Source: Alkalibacter mobilis (lineage in GTDB: Bacteria; Bacillota; Clostridia; Eubacteriales; Alkalibacteraceae). Taken from it: DNA of 64,000 nt. The notes under the pieces were generated by a model that was not told where the DNA came from, searched no databases, and worked only from the letters and a program-made list of their open reading frames with translations. Position numbers and translations under genes: made by a program. The stretch spans positions 62,001 through 126,000 of the forward strand of contig NZ_JADNRK010000002.1 of NCBI RefSeq assembly GCF_015594845.1, in the 5' to 3' direction. Within the stretch, counting starts at the first letter, position 1. Each line of letters opens with the position of its first letter. Positions 6,790 through 14,222 of the stretch are shown in pieces.

Positions 6790-8454
6790 TTATACTTCCA
6801 TCAATATTGGAAGCACCATCGGTCTTCTTTTTGTCTTTTCGTAAAGGAAGCGCTCCAGGGAATCCCTTACTGCTCCTTTGATCTTGTTCCAGTCTGTGAT
6901 TTTCTTTTCTTCACATTCCATCAGTGCGGCTTTTACCACATTTCTGGCTTCATTTATAAGGGCTTCAGATTCCCTTACATATACGAATCCTCTGGAAATA
7001 ACGTCCGGTCCTGCAACGGTCTTTCCTTTGCTCATGGTTACAACTACTATAAAAATCCCGTCTTCCGAAAGATGCTTTCTGTCTCTCAATACTATGTTTC
7101 CCACATCTCCGACTCCAAGGCCGTCTACCAATACGATCCCTGACGGAGCTCTTCCGATCTCTCTGCATGAGTTCTTGTCCACTTCTACTATTGAGCCGGT
7201 GTTTACAACCAAAGTGTTTTCCTCGGGCATGCCCAGGCTTTGAGCCAGTTCCGCATGATGCTTGAGCATTCTGTACTCTCCATGGGCAGGTATGAAGAAT
7301 TTGGGTTTTATAAGCGTATGGATAAGCTTCAGCTCTTCTTGTCTGGCATGGCCGGATACGTGAACCTCGGCCAGTTTTTCATAAATAACGTCGGCGCCCA
7401 ATTTGAACAGGTTGTTTATGACCTGACCTACCATTTTTTCATTTCCCGGGATCGGGGAAGCTGAAAGTATTACAAGGTCTCCAGCTGTAATGGAAAACTG
7501 TCTGAATTCACCAACTGCCATTCTGCTAAGGGCGGCCATGGGCTCCCCCTGGCTTCCGGTGGAGATCACGACTATTTCCGAATGATCGTACTTGTTTATA
7601 TCCCTTATATCTATCAAAGTTCCATCCGGAATGTTCAAATAGCCAAGTTCATGAGCCGTTTTTGAAACGTTTATCATGCTTCTTCCGCTGATTGCGATCT
7701 TTCTGTTGTGAACTACTGCAGCATCGATTATCTGCTGCACCCTGTGGACGTTTGATGCAAATGTTGCCACCACTATCCTGCTTTGTACTCCGTCAAATAG
7801 TTCGATGAATCTTTTTCCCACTGATTTTTCAGACAATGTGAATCCCGGGAGTTCTACGTTTGTGCTGTCTGCCATCAACAGATCTACACCTTCGCTTCCG
7901 ATTTCCGCAAATCTGGCGAGGTCAATAACTTCCTCATCGATTGGTGTATAATCGATTTTAAAGTCTCCCGTATGGACTACTGTGGCCGCGTCACATCTGA
8001 TGCAGACTGCTACAGAGTCAGCTATAGAGTGGTTTGTTCTGATAAATTCCACGTTAAATTCACCAAGGTCTATCCTGTCCTTTGGCCTTACCACATGTCT
8101 TATTGAATCTCTAAGCAATCCATGTTCCGTCAATTTGTTTTCGATAAGCCCCATGGTAAGCTTGGTGCCGTAAATAGGCACATTCATCTCTTTTAGAAGG
8201 TATGGTATCGCTCCGATATGATCCTCGTGACCGTGAGTTACCACTATCCCCCTTATCCTGTCCTTGTTGTTGATTAAATACGTAAAATCAGGCAGGACTA
8301 CATCGATTCCGTACATCGTCTCATCTGGAAACGTAAGTCCGCAATCCACGATTATTATATCCCTCTTGTATTCGAATACCGTGATGTTCTTTCCGACTTC
8401 TCCCAGTCCTCCGAGGGGTATAACCTTTAATTTGTTGTTTTTTTTGTTAGCCAA
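6790..8454 (-). CDS. rnj: Ribonuclease J
   Basis: 554 residues from a TTG start at 8454. The longer reading from a TTG at 8475 would place the AAAGGAG ribosome site inside the gene; with the inner start the spacing is seven bases and the protein begins M-ANKKNNKLKVIPLGGLGEVG. The enzyme is a metallo-beta-lactamase/beta-CASP ribonuclease with both 5'-3' exonuclease and endonuclease activity on mRNA and rRNA precursors. The catalytic zinc motif THGHEDHIG lies near residues 73-81, followed by beta-CASP motifs (for example 'ISTGSQGEP' and 'SGHARQEEL') and the C-terminal domain. Only one RNase J is in view; J1 and J2 cannot be told apart. It overlaps no gene and follows fur by 17 bp. Confidence 0.95.
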   Translation of the reverse strand: MANKKNNKLKVIPLGGLGEVGKNITVFEYKRDIIIVDCGLTFPDETMYGIDVVLPDFTYLINNKDRIRGIVVTHGHEDHIGAIPYLLKEMNVPIYGTKLTMGLIENKLTEHGLLRDSIRHVVRPKDRIDLGEFNVEFIRTNHSIADSVAVCIRCDAATVVHTGDFKIDYTPIDEEVIDLARFAEIGSEGVDLLMADSTNVELPGFTLSEKSVGKRFIELFDGVQSRIVVATFASNVHRVQQIIDAAVVHNRKIAISGRSMINVSKTAHELGYLNIPDGTLIDIRDINKYDHSEIVVISTGSQGEPMAALSRMAVGEFRQFSITAGDLVILSASPIPGNEKMVGQVINNLFKLGADVIYEKLAEVHVSGHARQEELKLIHTLIKPKFFIPAHGEYRMLKHHAELAQSLGMPEENTLVVNTGSIVEVDKNSCREIGRAPSGIVLVDGLGVGDVGNIVLRDRKHLSEDGIFIVVVTMSKGKTVAGPDVISRGFVYVRESEALINEARNVVKAALMECEEKKITDWNKIKGAVRDSLERFLYEKTKRRPMVLPILMEV

Positions 8455-8471
8455 AAATATTCTCCTTTCGA

Positions 8472-8918
8472 TCAACTATCTCCGCTCTTTTTACGGCAAT
8501 TTTCGCAAATGCCAAAAAATACTACGTTGTGATTCGTTATCTTAAATTTTTTTTCTTTTTCTATGTGTTGTTCCAATGCGTCGAAATACTCATCCTGTAT
8601 TTCGATTACCGACCCGCATTCGTTGCAAATCAAATGATGATGATTATGATGCCTGCTTCCGTCAGATATTTCATATCGGTGGCATCCATCGTCAAAATAC
8701 TGTTTTGACAAGATACCTATCTCCTCAAACAGTTGTACTGTGCGATAAATCGTTGCGATGCCTATTTCAGGACAATTGCCCTTAACGACTTTATAAATTT
8801 CATCAATACTCATGTGACAATCTTTCTTATCTATGATTGCATCAATAACGTGTCTTCTCTGGGGGGTAAGCTTGTAGCCGTTTTCCCTAAGTATTTCCTT
8901 ATATTTTTCAATAGGCAT
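8472..8918 (-). CDS. fur: Fur-family metal-responsive regulator, Fur type
   Basis: 148 residues, with the winged-helix DNA-binding half (TPQRRHVIDAI to 'IGIATIYRTVQLFEE') and the dimerisation/metal half. The structural zinc cysteines CNEC (98-101) and CENC (138-141) are intact and the HHNHHH metal-binding cluster follows residue 89. At the position where PerR has a regulatory Asp, this protein has Glu ('HRYEIS', Glu83), so iron sensing (Fur) is favoured over peroxide sensing (PerR); that is inference from family comparison. It has its own sigma-A promoter at 8960-8988 and a Fur-box-like site at 8940-8954 covering the predicted start of transcription, so it is probably autoregulated. It leads the unit fur-rnj-ylbF-trmR-trhP-mgsA. 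Confidence 0.92.
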   Translation of the reverse strand: MPIEKYKEILRENGYKLTPQRRHVIDAIIDKKDCHMSIDEIYKVVKGNCPEIGIATIYRTVQLFEEIGILSKQYFDDGCHRYEISDGSRHHNHHHLICNECGSVIEIQDEYFDALEQHIEKEKKFKITNHNVVFFGICENCRKKSGDS

Positions 8919-8939
8919 TCGTTCACCTGCTTTATCAAT

Positions 8940-8954
8940 TAATAATTGTTATCA
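8940..8954 (-). promoter_or_regulatory. Predicted Fur box in front of fur
   Basis: The minus strand reads TGATAACAATTATTA, which matches 12 of 14 defined positions of the 7-1-7 consensus TGATAATNATTATCA. It covers the expected +1 of the promoter at 8960-8988 and lies 22 bp from the fur ATG, well placed for repression. Confidence 0.7.
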
Positions 8955-8959
8955 TTTAA

Positions 8960-8988
8960 ATTCTACAGGTTTATACGTGTTTTGTCAA
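8960..8988 (-). promoter_or_regulatory. Sigma-A promoter of the fur operon
   Basis: Perfect TTGACA (8983-8988), 17-bp spacer, TAGAAT (8960-8965) on the minus strand, with transcription predicted to begin near 8953. It lies just downstream of the terminator of the preceding DUF1292 gene. Confidence 0.85.
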
Positions 8989-9002
8989 GGTGCCATAAGA
9001 AA

Positions 9003-9029
9003 GGGGGTCATCCACAAAAGACAACCCCC
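9003..9029 (-). terminator. Rho-independent terminator after the DUF1292 gene
   Basis: The minus strand has GGGGGTTGTC and GATGACCCCC pairing over ten base pairs with one G-T wobble, followed by TTTCTTAT. It separates the alaS-side genes from the fur operon. Confidence 0.8.
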
Positions 9030-9039
9030 GGATTTCCTT

Positions 9040-9318
9040 TTATTCTTCTTCGGCAGACAATTGGTCGTAAATTTCTTGAATTGCGGCTATTTCCTCATCA
9101 TCTTCCACAGGCATGAGTATCTCGCCTTCTTCATCTTCTTCGATCCTGAAGGCGAACATGTCGTCTTCTTCATCGTGGGGTTTTTTAAGCAGTGCGTATT
9201 CCGCACCTTTGTACTCCAGGGTTACAATAATTTCAAATTCTATCTCTTCCCCGTTGTCATCTACCAAAAATATGGTGTTTTCATGTTCATGATCGTGATC
9301 GTGATTATGGTTGCTCAT
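9040..9318 (-). CDS. DUF1292 (YrzB-like) protein
   Basis: 92 residues from the ATG at 9318, chosen because AGGAGG sits seven bases upstream; the ATG at 9324 is too close to that site. The N-terminus is His-rich (HNHDHDHEHE), then comes the DUF1292 beta domain 'FLVDDNGEEIEFEII...YALLKKP', and an acidic tail rich in Asp and Glu. The molecular function of DUF1292 is unknown. It is conserved beside ireB and ruvX in Firmicutes, which is also seen here: it overlaps the 3' end of ruvX by 14 bp. The His cluster could bind metal, and the next gene is fur, but any link is speculation. Confidence 0.85.
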   Translation of the reverse strand: MSNHNHDHDHEHENTIFLVDDNGEEIEFEIIVTLEYKGAEYALLKKPHDEEDDMFAFRIEEDEEGEILMPVEDDEEIAAIQEIYDQLSAEEE

Positions 9319-9751
9319 TTTCATTCCTCCTGTTTTTGTTGTTTATAGAATCCATGTAGCTTTGCAGAATATTTTGCGCAGCCATCATATCAATCTTTTC
9401 TTTTCTTTTATTTCTCTTTACATCGCCCTCAAGCATGAGGTTTTCAGCAAACTTACTTGTAAGTCTTTCATCCCAGTGAACAATTTCCACCTGGAGACGT
9501 TTTTTCAGGTAATTTGAAAAAGTTATTACCTTCTGTCCCTGGGATCCAATGGTGCCGTTCATATTTTTGGGGATACCTATTACCAGGGTACCTACACCTT
9601 TTTCTGCGATTATTTCTTTAAGTTCCTCAAGGTCTCGGTCTAAAGAGCCCCTCTTTATAGTTTTAAGGCTTTGCGCCGTAAGCATTAGTGGATCGCTCAA
9701 GGCTATACCTATGGTCCTGTCTCCAACATCAAGTCCCATCATTCTTTCCAT
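9305..9751 (-). CDS. ruvX: RuvX/YqgF family Holliday junction resolvase-like pre-16S rRNA nuclease
   Basis: 148 residues from the ATG at 9751, preceded by AAAGGTGG. A longer frame back to 9814 would run into the aldo/keto reductase gene and is not supported. The RNase H-like fold is clear: MMGLDVGDRTIGIALSDPL at the N-terminus with the catalytic Asp, 'TLVIGIPKNMNGTIGSQ' in the middle and 'IVHWDERLTSKFAEN' with the second acidic cluster. E. coli YqgF processes the 5' end of 16S rRNA; the Holliday-junction role is an older suggestion. It starts two bases after the reductase stop and overlaps DUF1292, so all three are co-translated. Confidence 0.92.
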   Translation of the reverse strand: MERMMGLDVGDRTIGIALSDPLMLTAQSLKTIKRGSLDRDLEELKEIIAEKGVGTLVIGIPKNMNGTIGSQGQKVITFSNYLKKRLQVEIVHWDERLTSKFAENLMLEGDVKRNKRKEKIDMMAAQNILQSYMDSINNKNRRNENEQP

Positions 9752-9753
9752 TA

Positions 9754-10701
9754 TTATACCACCTTTATGCAAAACAGCGGACAAACACTGCTGCAGTAAC
9801 TGCAAAGCACGCATTTATTTACATCCACCGTGGATCGCCCGTCTTTTATTTTTAAAGCCTTTTGACCGCATACTTTTATGCACTCTGCACAGCCGTTGCA
9901 CCATTCGTCAATATGAAGGGTTCTTACCCTATTTCCCGTAATTTCAATAACATCTTCGGGTATTTTTTGATTTTTTATCATTAAAACATTGTAATCAATT
10001 TCTTCAAAGGACTGCATTCCTATGGCGATGGAATGAATGAAATTCTTGCTTTTCAAAAAATCGAAGGCAATTTCCCTTTGACTTATAAGATTTCCGCCAC
10101 CCAGGGGCTTCATGGCAAAAATTCCCTTTCCCTTCAAATGGGCTTCAATTATTGCAGACTCCATTTCTTCTACAGATCCGTCTTCTATACCCAGTCCCGT
10201 AAAATTAAAAATGGGATGGATGACATCGATCTCGTTGAACTTATTGGCACCTCTAACCCCTTCTATCCTGTGAGTTGACACTCCCACAGCTCTAACCATG
10301 CCTTTTGATTTGGCATTTAAAAGGTATTCGAAGGCTTCCCAATGACCCCTGATCGTGTGTTCGCTTTCCGTTTCGTGAAGCATGAACAAGTCTATAACAT
10401 CCCTGTCCATACCTACCCTTGCCTTTTCAAGGCTTGCTTTCATTCCTTTGGCATCGTAATCATAAGATTTTGAAGAAACGATCCAATCTTTTCTGCTTTT
10501 TTTGATTCCCTTTTTTATGTGTTCGTAATTGCCGTAAAGAGCGGCCGTATCGATGAAATTGATTCCCTTATCCGAGGCATGGGCGATAAGTTCAGCTGCA
10601 AGGTCTGTATCAAGATCGGCTTGCAAGGGGCCCAAAGTCAGGCTTCCGTAACACAACTTGGAAACGCTAAGGTCGGTTTGACCCAGTTTGTTGTATAAAA
10701 T
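9754..10701 (-). CDS. Aldo/keto reductase with C-terminal double [4Fe-4S] ferredoxin domain; probable ATT start
   Basis: 315 residues if translation starts at ATT 10701. This codon is six bases after a perfect GGAGGTG (10708-10714) and begins the family-typical LYNKLGQTDLSVSKLCYG. The only nearby standard start, TTG at 10656, has no ribosome site and would remove the first strand of the TIM barrel. AKR catalytic residues are present: Asp51, Tyr56 (DTAALYG), Lys78 and His109 (numbering from ATT). The C-terminus has CNGCAECIKVC and CVLCSYCSSVCP, two ferredoxin clusters. The substrate is unknown. The gene lies between ireB and ruvX, which are neighbours in many Firmicutes, and is two bases from ruvX. 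A G-to-T sequencing error in an ATG is an alternative to a real ATT start. Confidence 0.82.
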   Translation of the reverse strand: MLYNKLGQTDLSVSKLCYGSLTLGPLQADLDTDLAAELIAHASDKGINFIDTAALYGNYEHIKKGIKKSRKDWIVSSKSYDYDAKGMKASLEKARVGMDRDVIDLFMLHETESEHTIRGHWEAFEYLLNAKSKGMVRAVGVSTHRIEGVRGANKFNEIDVIHPIFNFTGLGIEDGSVEEMESAIIEAHLKGKGIFAMKPLGGGNLISQREIAFDFLKSKNFIHSIAIGMQSFEEIDYNVLMIKNQKIPEDVIEITGNRVRTLHIDEWCNGCAECIKVCGQKALKIKDGRSTVDVNKCVLCSYCSSVCPLFCIKVV

Positions 10702-10742
10702 AAGTCACACCTCCAAAATAAATTTGAGAGCACTTATAAAAG

Positions 10743-10766
10743 AAAGACCCTTGTACAAGGGTCTTT
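10743..10766 (-). terminator. Rho-independent terminator after ireB
   Basis: Perfect 24-bp palindrome AAAGACCCTTGTACAAGGGT continuing CTTT, with CTTTTATAAG on the minus-strand 3' side. It lies just after the ireB stop and before the reductase ribosome site, so the reductase-ruvX-DUF1292 genes depend on read-through or an unseen promoter. Confidence 0.85.
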
Positions 10767-10770
10767 AGCA

Positions 10771-11031
10771 TCAATCCAAATGATCAAAATAATTTTTAAC
10801 CAATTCTTCCAGTAATTCGTCCCGTTCCACTTTTTTAATTAGATTTCTTGCATTGTTGTAACTGGTTATATACGTGGGGTCTCCCGACATTATATATCCA
10901 ACCAACTGATTTACAGGCTTGTAGCCTTTTTCTGTTAGAGCATTGTATACTTCCTTGACCAAATCCTTGATTTGTTGAGATTTGTCGTCTTCGATATCAA
11001 ATTTTACTGTAAAGTCTTTGTTTTGGTCCAT
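10771..11031 (-). CDS. ireB: IreB family regulatory phosphoprotein
   Basis: 86 residues, a full-length match to the former DUF965/UPF0297 family. It opens '[20 protein letters not shown]' and has the conserved core '[32 protein letters not shown]'. In Enterococcus IreB is a substrate of the PASTA kinase IreK and negatively controls cephalosporin resistance; threonines in the N-terminal segment are the known phosphorylation region, and one Thr is present in that part here. Kinase and phosphatase genes are not in the window. It sits 104 bp after alaS, the usual order, and ends in a strong terminator. The RBS is AGAGGAG. Confidence 0.92.
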   Translation of the reverse strand: MDQNKDFTVKFDIEDDKSQQIKDLVKEVYNALTEKGYKPVNQLVGYIMSGDPTYITSYNNARNLIKKVERDELLEELVKNYFDHLD

Positions 11032-11135
11032 CTGCGATGCTCCTCTCTGTTAAATGAATCACTTCCGGTCAACTTGCTTTATATAGAGTTTAAAACAAAT
11101 GTTCGAATTATACAAGCATTTTTTCCATTCCTTTA

Positions 11136-13772
11136 TTAAACCAGCTGATCCTTTAAGATTTCCTGAGCCTTTTTAAGAGCCTCCTGGATCTTTGAAGGGT
11201 CTTTCCCGCCGGCTTGTGCCATGTCGGGTCTTCCACCACCGCCGCCGCCGGTTATTGATGCGACTTCCTTGACCAGTTTTCCAGCATGGAATCCCCTTTT
11301 GACTGCGTCTTTTGTTCCCATTGAAACAATGTTGACTTTGCCGTTTGCGTCCGAGGCCACCAATACGATTCCCGAAAGCTTGTCTCTGAGACCGTCAGCC
11401 AGATCTCTGATATCGTCCATTTCCATTCCTGAAACTTCGATACCAAGATAATTGAATCCGCCGATTTCAACGACGTCGTTCATGAACTCGTCGGCAGCAT
11501 TTTTATTCAGCTGCTGTTTAAGTGCGGCCAGTTCCTTTTCCAATGCTTTATTGGCGGCAAAAAGGTCTTCTATTCTCTGCTGTATGTTTTCAGCCGAACA
11601 TTTAAGCATGGCCGAGGTCTGCTTCACGTTGTTTTCCAGATTTTCAACATAGGCCAAAGTGTTGATTCCCGTAACTCCTTCGATCCTTCTGATCCCGGAA
11701 GCTACACCGCCTTCTGAAACGATTTTAAATAACCCGATTTGGCTTATATTGTCAAGATGAGTCCCTCCGCAAAGCTCCATGCTGTAGTCGGCAATCTTGA
11801 CAACCCTGACCTGTTCGGAATATTTTTCGCCAAATAGCGCAGTAGCGCCCATTTTTTTGGCAGTTGCTATATCGGTTTCAAATTTTTCCACTTTCATGGC
11901 TTTTTGGATTGCGGCATTTACATTTTTCTCCACTTGAGCCAATTCTTCTGAAGTTACTTTTTCGAAATGGTTGAAGTCAAATCTGAATTTGGTGCTGTCA
12001 ACCAATGATCCTGCCTGTTCGACGTGAGATCCCAAAACTTCCTTTAACGCCTTGTGCAAAAGGTGAGTCGCAGTATGATTTCTTGCAACGGACATTCTGT
12101 GGGTCTTGTCTACCTTGCAGGTCACCATATCGCCCAGGGTCAACGAACCCTTTAAAACTTTTCCGTGATGTATGTGTCTTCCCAAACTTCCTTTTTTGCA
12201 ATCCGTGATTTCCACCAGACAACTATCGTTTTCTACGGTTCCCTTGTCTCCCACCTGACCGCCGCTTTCAGCGTAAAATGGAGTCTTGTCAAGTACGAAT
12301 ATGACCTGGTCACCTTCTTCAGCATTTTGAGTGCTACCACCGTCAAGTACGATCCCCATGACTTTTCCCACATCTTCCAAGTGGGTGTAGCCAACAAATT
12401 CAGTCAATGCATCTTCAGACAGAAAACTGAAAGGATCTTCACCCCATGCGCCTATTTCCTTTTCGGATCTGGCTTTTCTTGCCCTTTCCTTTTGCTTTTT
12501 CATTTCTTCGTGAAACATGTCTTCATCTACATCAAAGCCGGACTCTTGAAGGATGTCTTTTGTCAGATCCAGTGGGAATCCAAATGTGTCATAAAGTCTG
12601 AAGGCAGCTTCTCCGGTCAGGATCTTTTGATTTGATTGTTTCATCTTTTCAATTTCTTCTTCAAGGATCATAAGTCCCTGGTCAATAGTTTCCTGGAACT
12701 TTTCTTCTTCTATTCTTATTATCTTTGCGATATAGTCTTTCTTTTCGGTCAGCTCGGGGTAAGCTTCACCGGACATCTTTTCCACTTCTTTTGACAACTG
12801 GGAAAGGAAAATACCTTCTATACCCAAAAGTTTTCCGTGTCTGGCGGCTCTCCTTAAAAGTCGTCTTAAAACGTAACCGCGGCCTTCGTTGCTTGGAAGA
12901 ACTCCGTCCCCGATCATAAAGCTGACGCTTCGTATGTGGTCCGTAACCACCCTTATGGATATGTCCAATTTATTGTCTTCCTTGTATTTGACTCCTGCAA
13001 GGGAGCAAACACAGTCAAGAACATGCTTTATGGTATCAACTTCAAAAATCGTACCAACATCCTGCATGATGGTCGCCATTCTTTCAAGACCCATTCCCGT
13101 ATCGATATTTGGATTTTCCAGAAGGTTATAATTTCCTTGTTCATCTTTGTCAAACTGGGTGAAAACCAGATTCCAAAATTCGATGTATCTGTCGCATTCA
13201 CAACCTACTGCACAATCAGGGTTATCGCATCCGTGTTTTTCCCCTCTGTCGAAGTATATTTCCGAGCAAGGTCCGCAAGGTCCAAGTCCATGTTCCCAAA
13301 AATTGTCTTTTTTGCCCAGCCTAACTATTTTATCCGGAGGCAGACCTACTTTTTTGTTCCATATTTCGTATGCTTCGTCGTCTTCTTCATATATGGAGAC
13401 ATAGAGAAGTTCTTCGGGTATTTCCATGACTTCAGTTACAAATTCCCATGCCCACTCGATGGCCTCTTCCTTGAAATAATCGCCAAATGAAAAGTTTCCA
13501 AGCATTTCAAAAAAGGTTCCGTGTCTCGCAGTCTTTCCCACATTGTCTATATCCGGAGTCCTGATGCATTTTTGGCATGTAGTCATCCTCTTGCTTGGAG
13601 GCATTTCGTCGCCGGTGAAATAAGACTTCAACGGTGCCATTCCGGAGTTAATCAAAAGCAGGCTGTCGTCGTTGATTGGAACCAGCGGAGCGCTTTGCCT
13701 TCTCAAGTGTCCCTTGCTTTCAAAAAAACTCAGATACTTTTCCCTTATTTCGTTCAATCCCATATTTTTCAT
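11136..13772 (-). CDS. alaS: Alanyl-tRNA synthetase
   Basis: 878 residues, full length. It charges tRNA-Ala and edits mischarged Ser and Gly. The class II catalytic domain spans about 1-240 (motif 1-2 region 'RTPDIDNVGKTARHGTFFEM', motif 3 'NIDTGMGLERM'). The editing domain carries the zinc ligands HTATH at 566-570 and CGGTH at 668-672, and the C-terminal oligomerisation/DHHA1 region ends in a Gly-rich stretch GGGGGGRPDMAQAGG. The extra CDNPDCAVGCECD cysteines near 182-194 are of a type seen in clostridial enzymes. The ATG at 13772 is eight bases after AAGGAGG. Expression is controlled by a T-box leader (13798-14017) from a consensus promoter at 14024-14052. Confidence 0.98.
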   Translation of the reverse strand: MKNMGLNEIREKYLSFFESKGHLRRQSAPLVPINDDSLLLINSGMAPLKSYFTGDEMPPSKRMTTCQKCIRTPDIDNVGKTARHGTFFEMLGNFSFGDYFKEEAIEWAWEFVTEVMEIPEELLYVSIYEEDDEAYEIWNKKVGLPPDKIVRLGKKDNFWEHGLGPCGPCSEIYFDRGEKHGCDNPDCAVGCECDRYIEFWNLVFTQFDKDEQGNYNLLENPNIDTGMGLERMATIMQDVGTIFEVDTIKHVLDCVCSLAGVKYKEDNKLDISIRVVTDHIRSVSFMIGDGVLPSNEGRGYVLRRLLRRAARHGKLLGIEGIFLSQLSKEVEKMSGEAYPELTEKKDYIAKIIRIEEEKFQETIDQGLMILEEEIEKMKQSNQKILTGEAAFRLYDTFGFPLDLTKDILQESGFDVDEDMFHEEMKKQKERARKARSEKEIGAWGEDPFSFLSEDALTEFVGYTHLEDVGKVMGIVLDGGSTQNAEEGDQVIFVLDKTPFYAESGGQVGDKGTVENDSCLVEITDCKKGSLGRHIHHGKVLKGSLTLGDMVTCKVDKTHRMSVARNHTATHLLHKALKEVLGSHVEQAGSLVDSTKFRFDFNHFEKVTSEELAQVEKNVNAAIQKAMKVEKFETDIATAKKMGATALFGEKYSEQVRVVKIADYSMELCGGTHLDNISQIGLFKIVSEGGVASGIRRIEGVTGINTLAYVENLENNVKQTSAMLKCSAENIQQRIEDLFAANKALEKELAALKQQLNKNAADEFMNDVVEIGGFNYLGIEVSGMEMDDIRDLADGLRDKLSGIVLVASDANGKVNIVSMGTKDAVKRGFHAGKLVKEVASITGGGGGGRPDMAQAGGKDPSKIQEALKKAQEILKDQLV

Positions 13773-13797
13773 ATATTAATTCCTCCTTAACGTAGAA

Positions 13798-14017
13798 AAT
13801 CCCCAACTTATACCAAGGGACGGATCTTTCCGCGGTACCACCCTTGTTAATCTTTTGGGATTCACTCTTTGGACTTAACGCGCCTTACGCAGTCCTTTCG
13901 GACCGATGCTCAGGAATAGCATGCCGATTGCAGTTTCCAAGATCTCACAGCCAAGGATCTCGTCTCTGAACAAACAGACAATGGGCACATGTTTCCTTCT
14001 ACGCACTTTCAAACTAT
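13798..14017 (-). promoter_or_regulatory. T-box riboswitch controlling alaS
   Basis: The 5' leader of alaS contains the canonical T-box sequence AAGGGTGGTACCGCG (13831-13845). In Stem I, the lower helix AGGAA/TTCCT closes a loop whose 3' side carries GCT followed by A (GCT at 13918-13920), the expected position of the specifier, and GCU is an alanine codon, agreeing with alaS. The distal arm includes GGCTGTGAGATC. A competing fold is visible: AAGGG of the T-box can pair with CCCTT, and AATCCCAA (13855-13862) with TTGGGGATT (13798-13806) followed by TTTC, forming a terminator-like helix just before the ribosome site. Uncharged tRNA-Ala should favour read-through. Confidence 0.93.
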
Positions 14018-14023
14018 CTTTAA

Positions 14024-14052
14024 ATTATAATAAGTATAAGGATCGTTGTCAA
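14024..14052 (-). promoter_or_regulatory. Consensus sigma-A promoter of alaS
   Basis: Perfect TTGACA (14047-14052), 17-bp spacer, perfect TATAAT (14024-14029) on the minus strand. Transcription should start near 14017 and produce the T-box leader. Confidence 0.92.
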
Positions 14053-14158
14053 ACAAATCTTCTTTTTTCAATATAATATATGCGGCTTTCGTCCACTTTT
14101 ACACCTTATACAAAATATATACAAGTAATGTCCAAAAGGTAATATTCCATTAAAAAGA

Positions 14159-14188
14159 TTGATATTTAACCTACATTGAAGTTATAAT
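14159..14188 (+). promoter_or_regulatory. Sigma-A promoter of the PBP1A gene
   Basis: TTGATA (14159-14164), 18-bp spacer and perfect TATAAT (14183-14188) on the plus strand, about 35 bp before the ATG at 14223. It is divergent from the alaS promoter about 107 bp away. Nothing else was recognised between the two promoters. Confidence 0.8.
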
Positions 14189-14222
14189 TGTAATGATAAT
14201 TTCTAATCAAGGAGGCATACTA

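Noticed and set aside
9751-9814. Longer RuvX N-terminus from 9814
   Set aside because: The extension overlaps the reductase gene and lacks a ribosome site, whereas ATG 9751 has AAAGGTGG and the family start.
12165-13490. Long plus-strand frames opposite alaS (156 and 184 codons)
   Set aside because: They mirror the alaS reading frame; composition is odd (Phe, Cys, Tyr rich) and no start site is seen.
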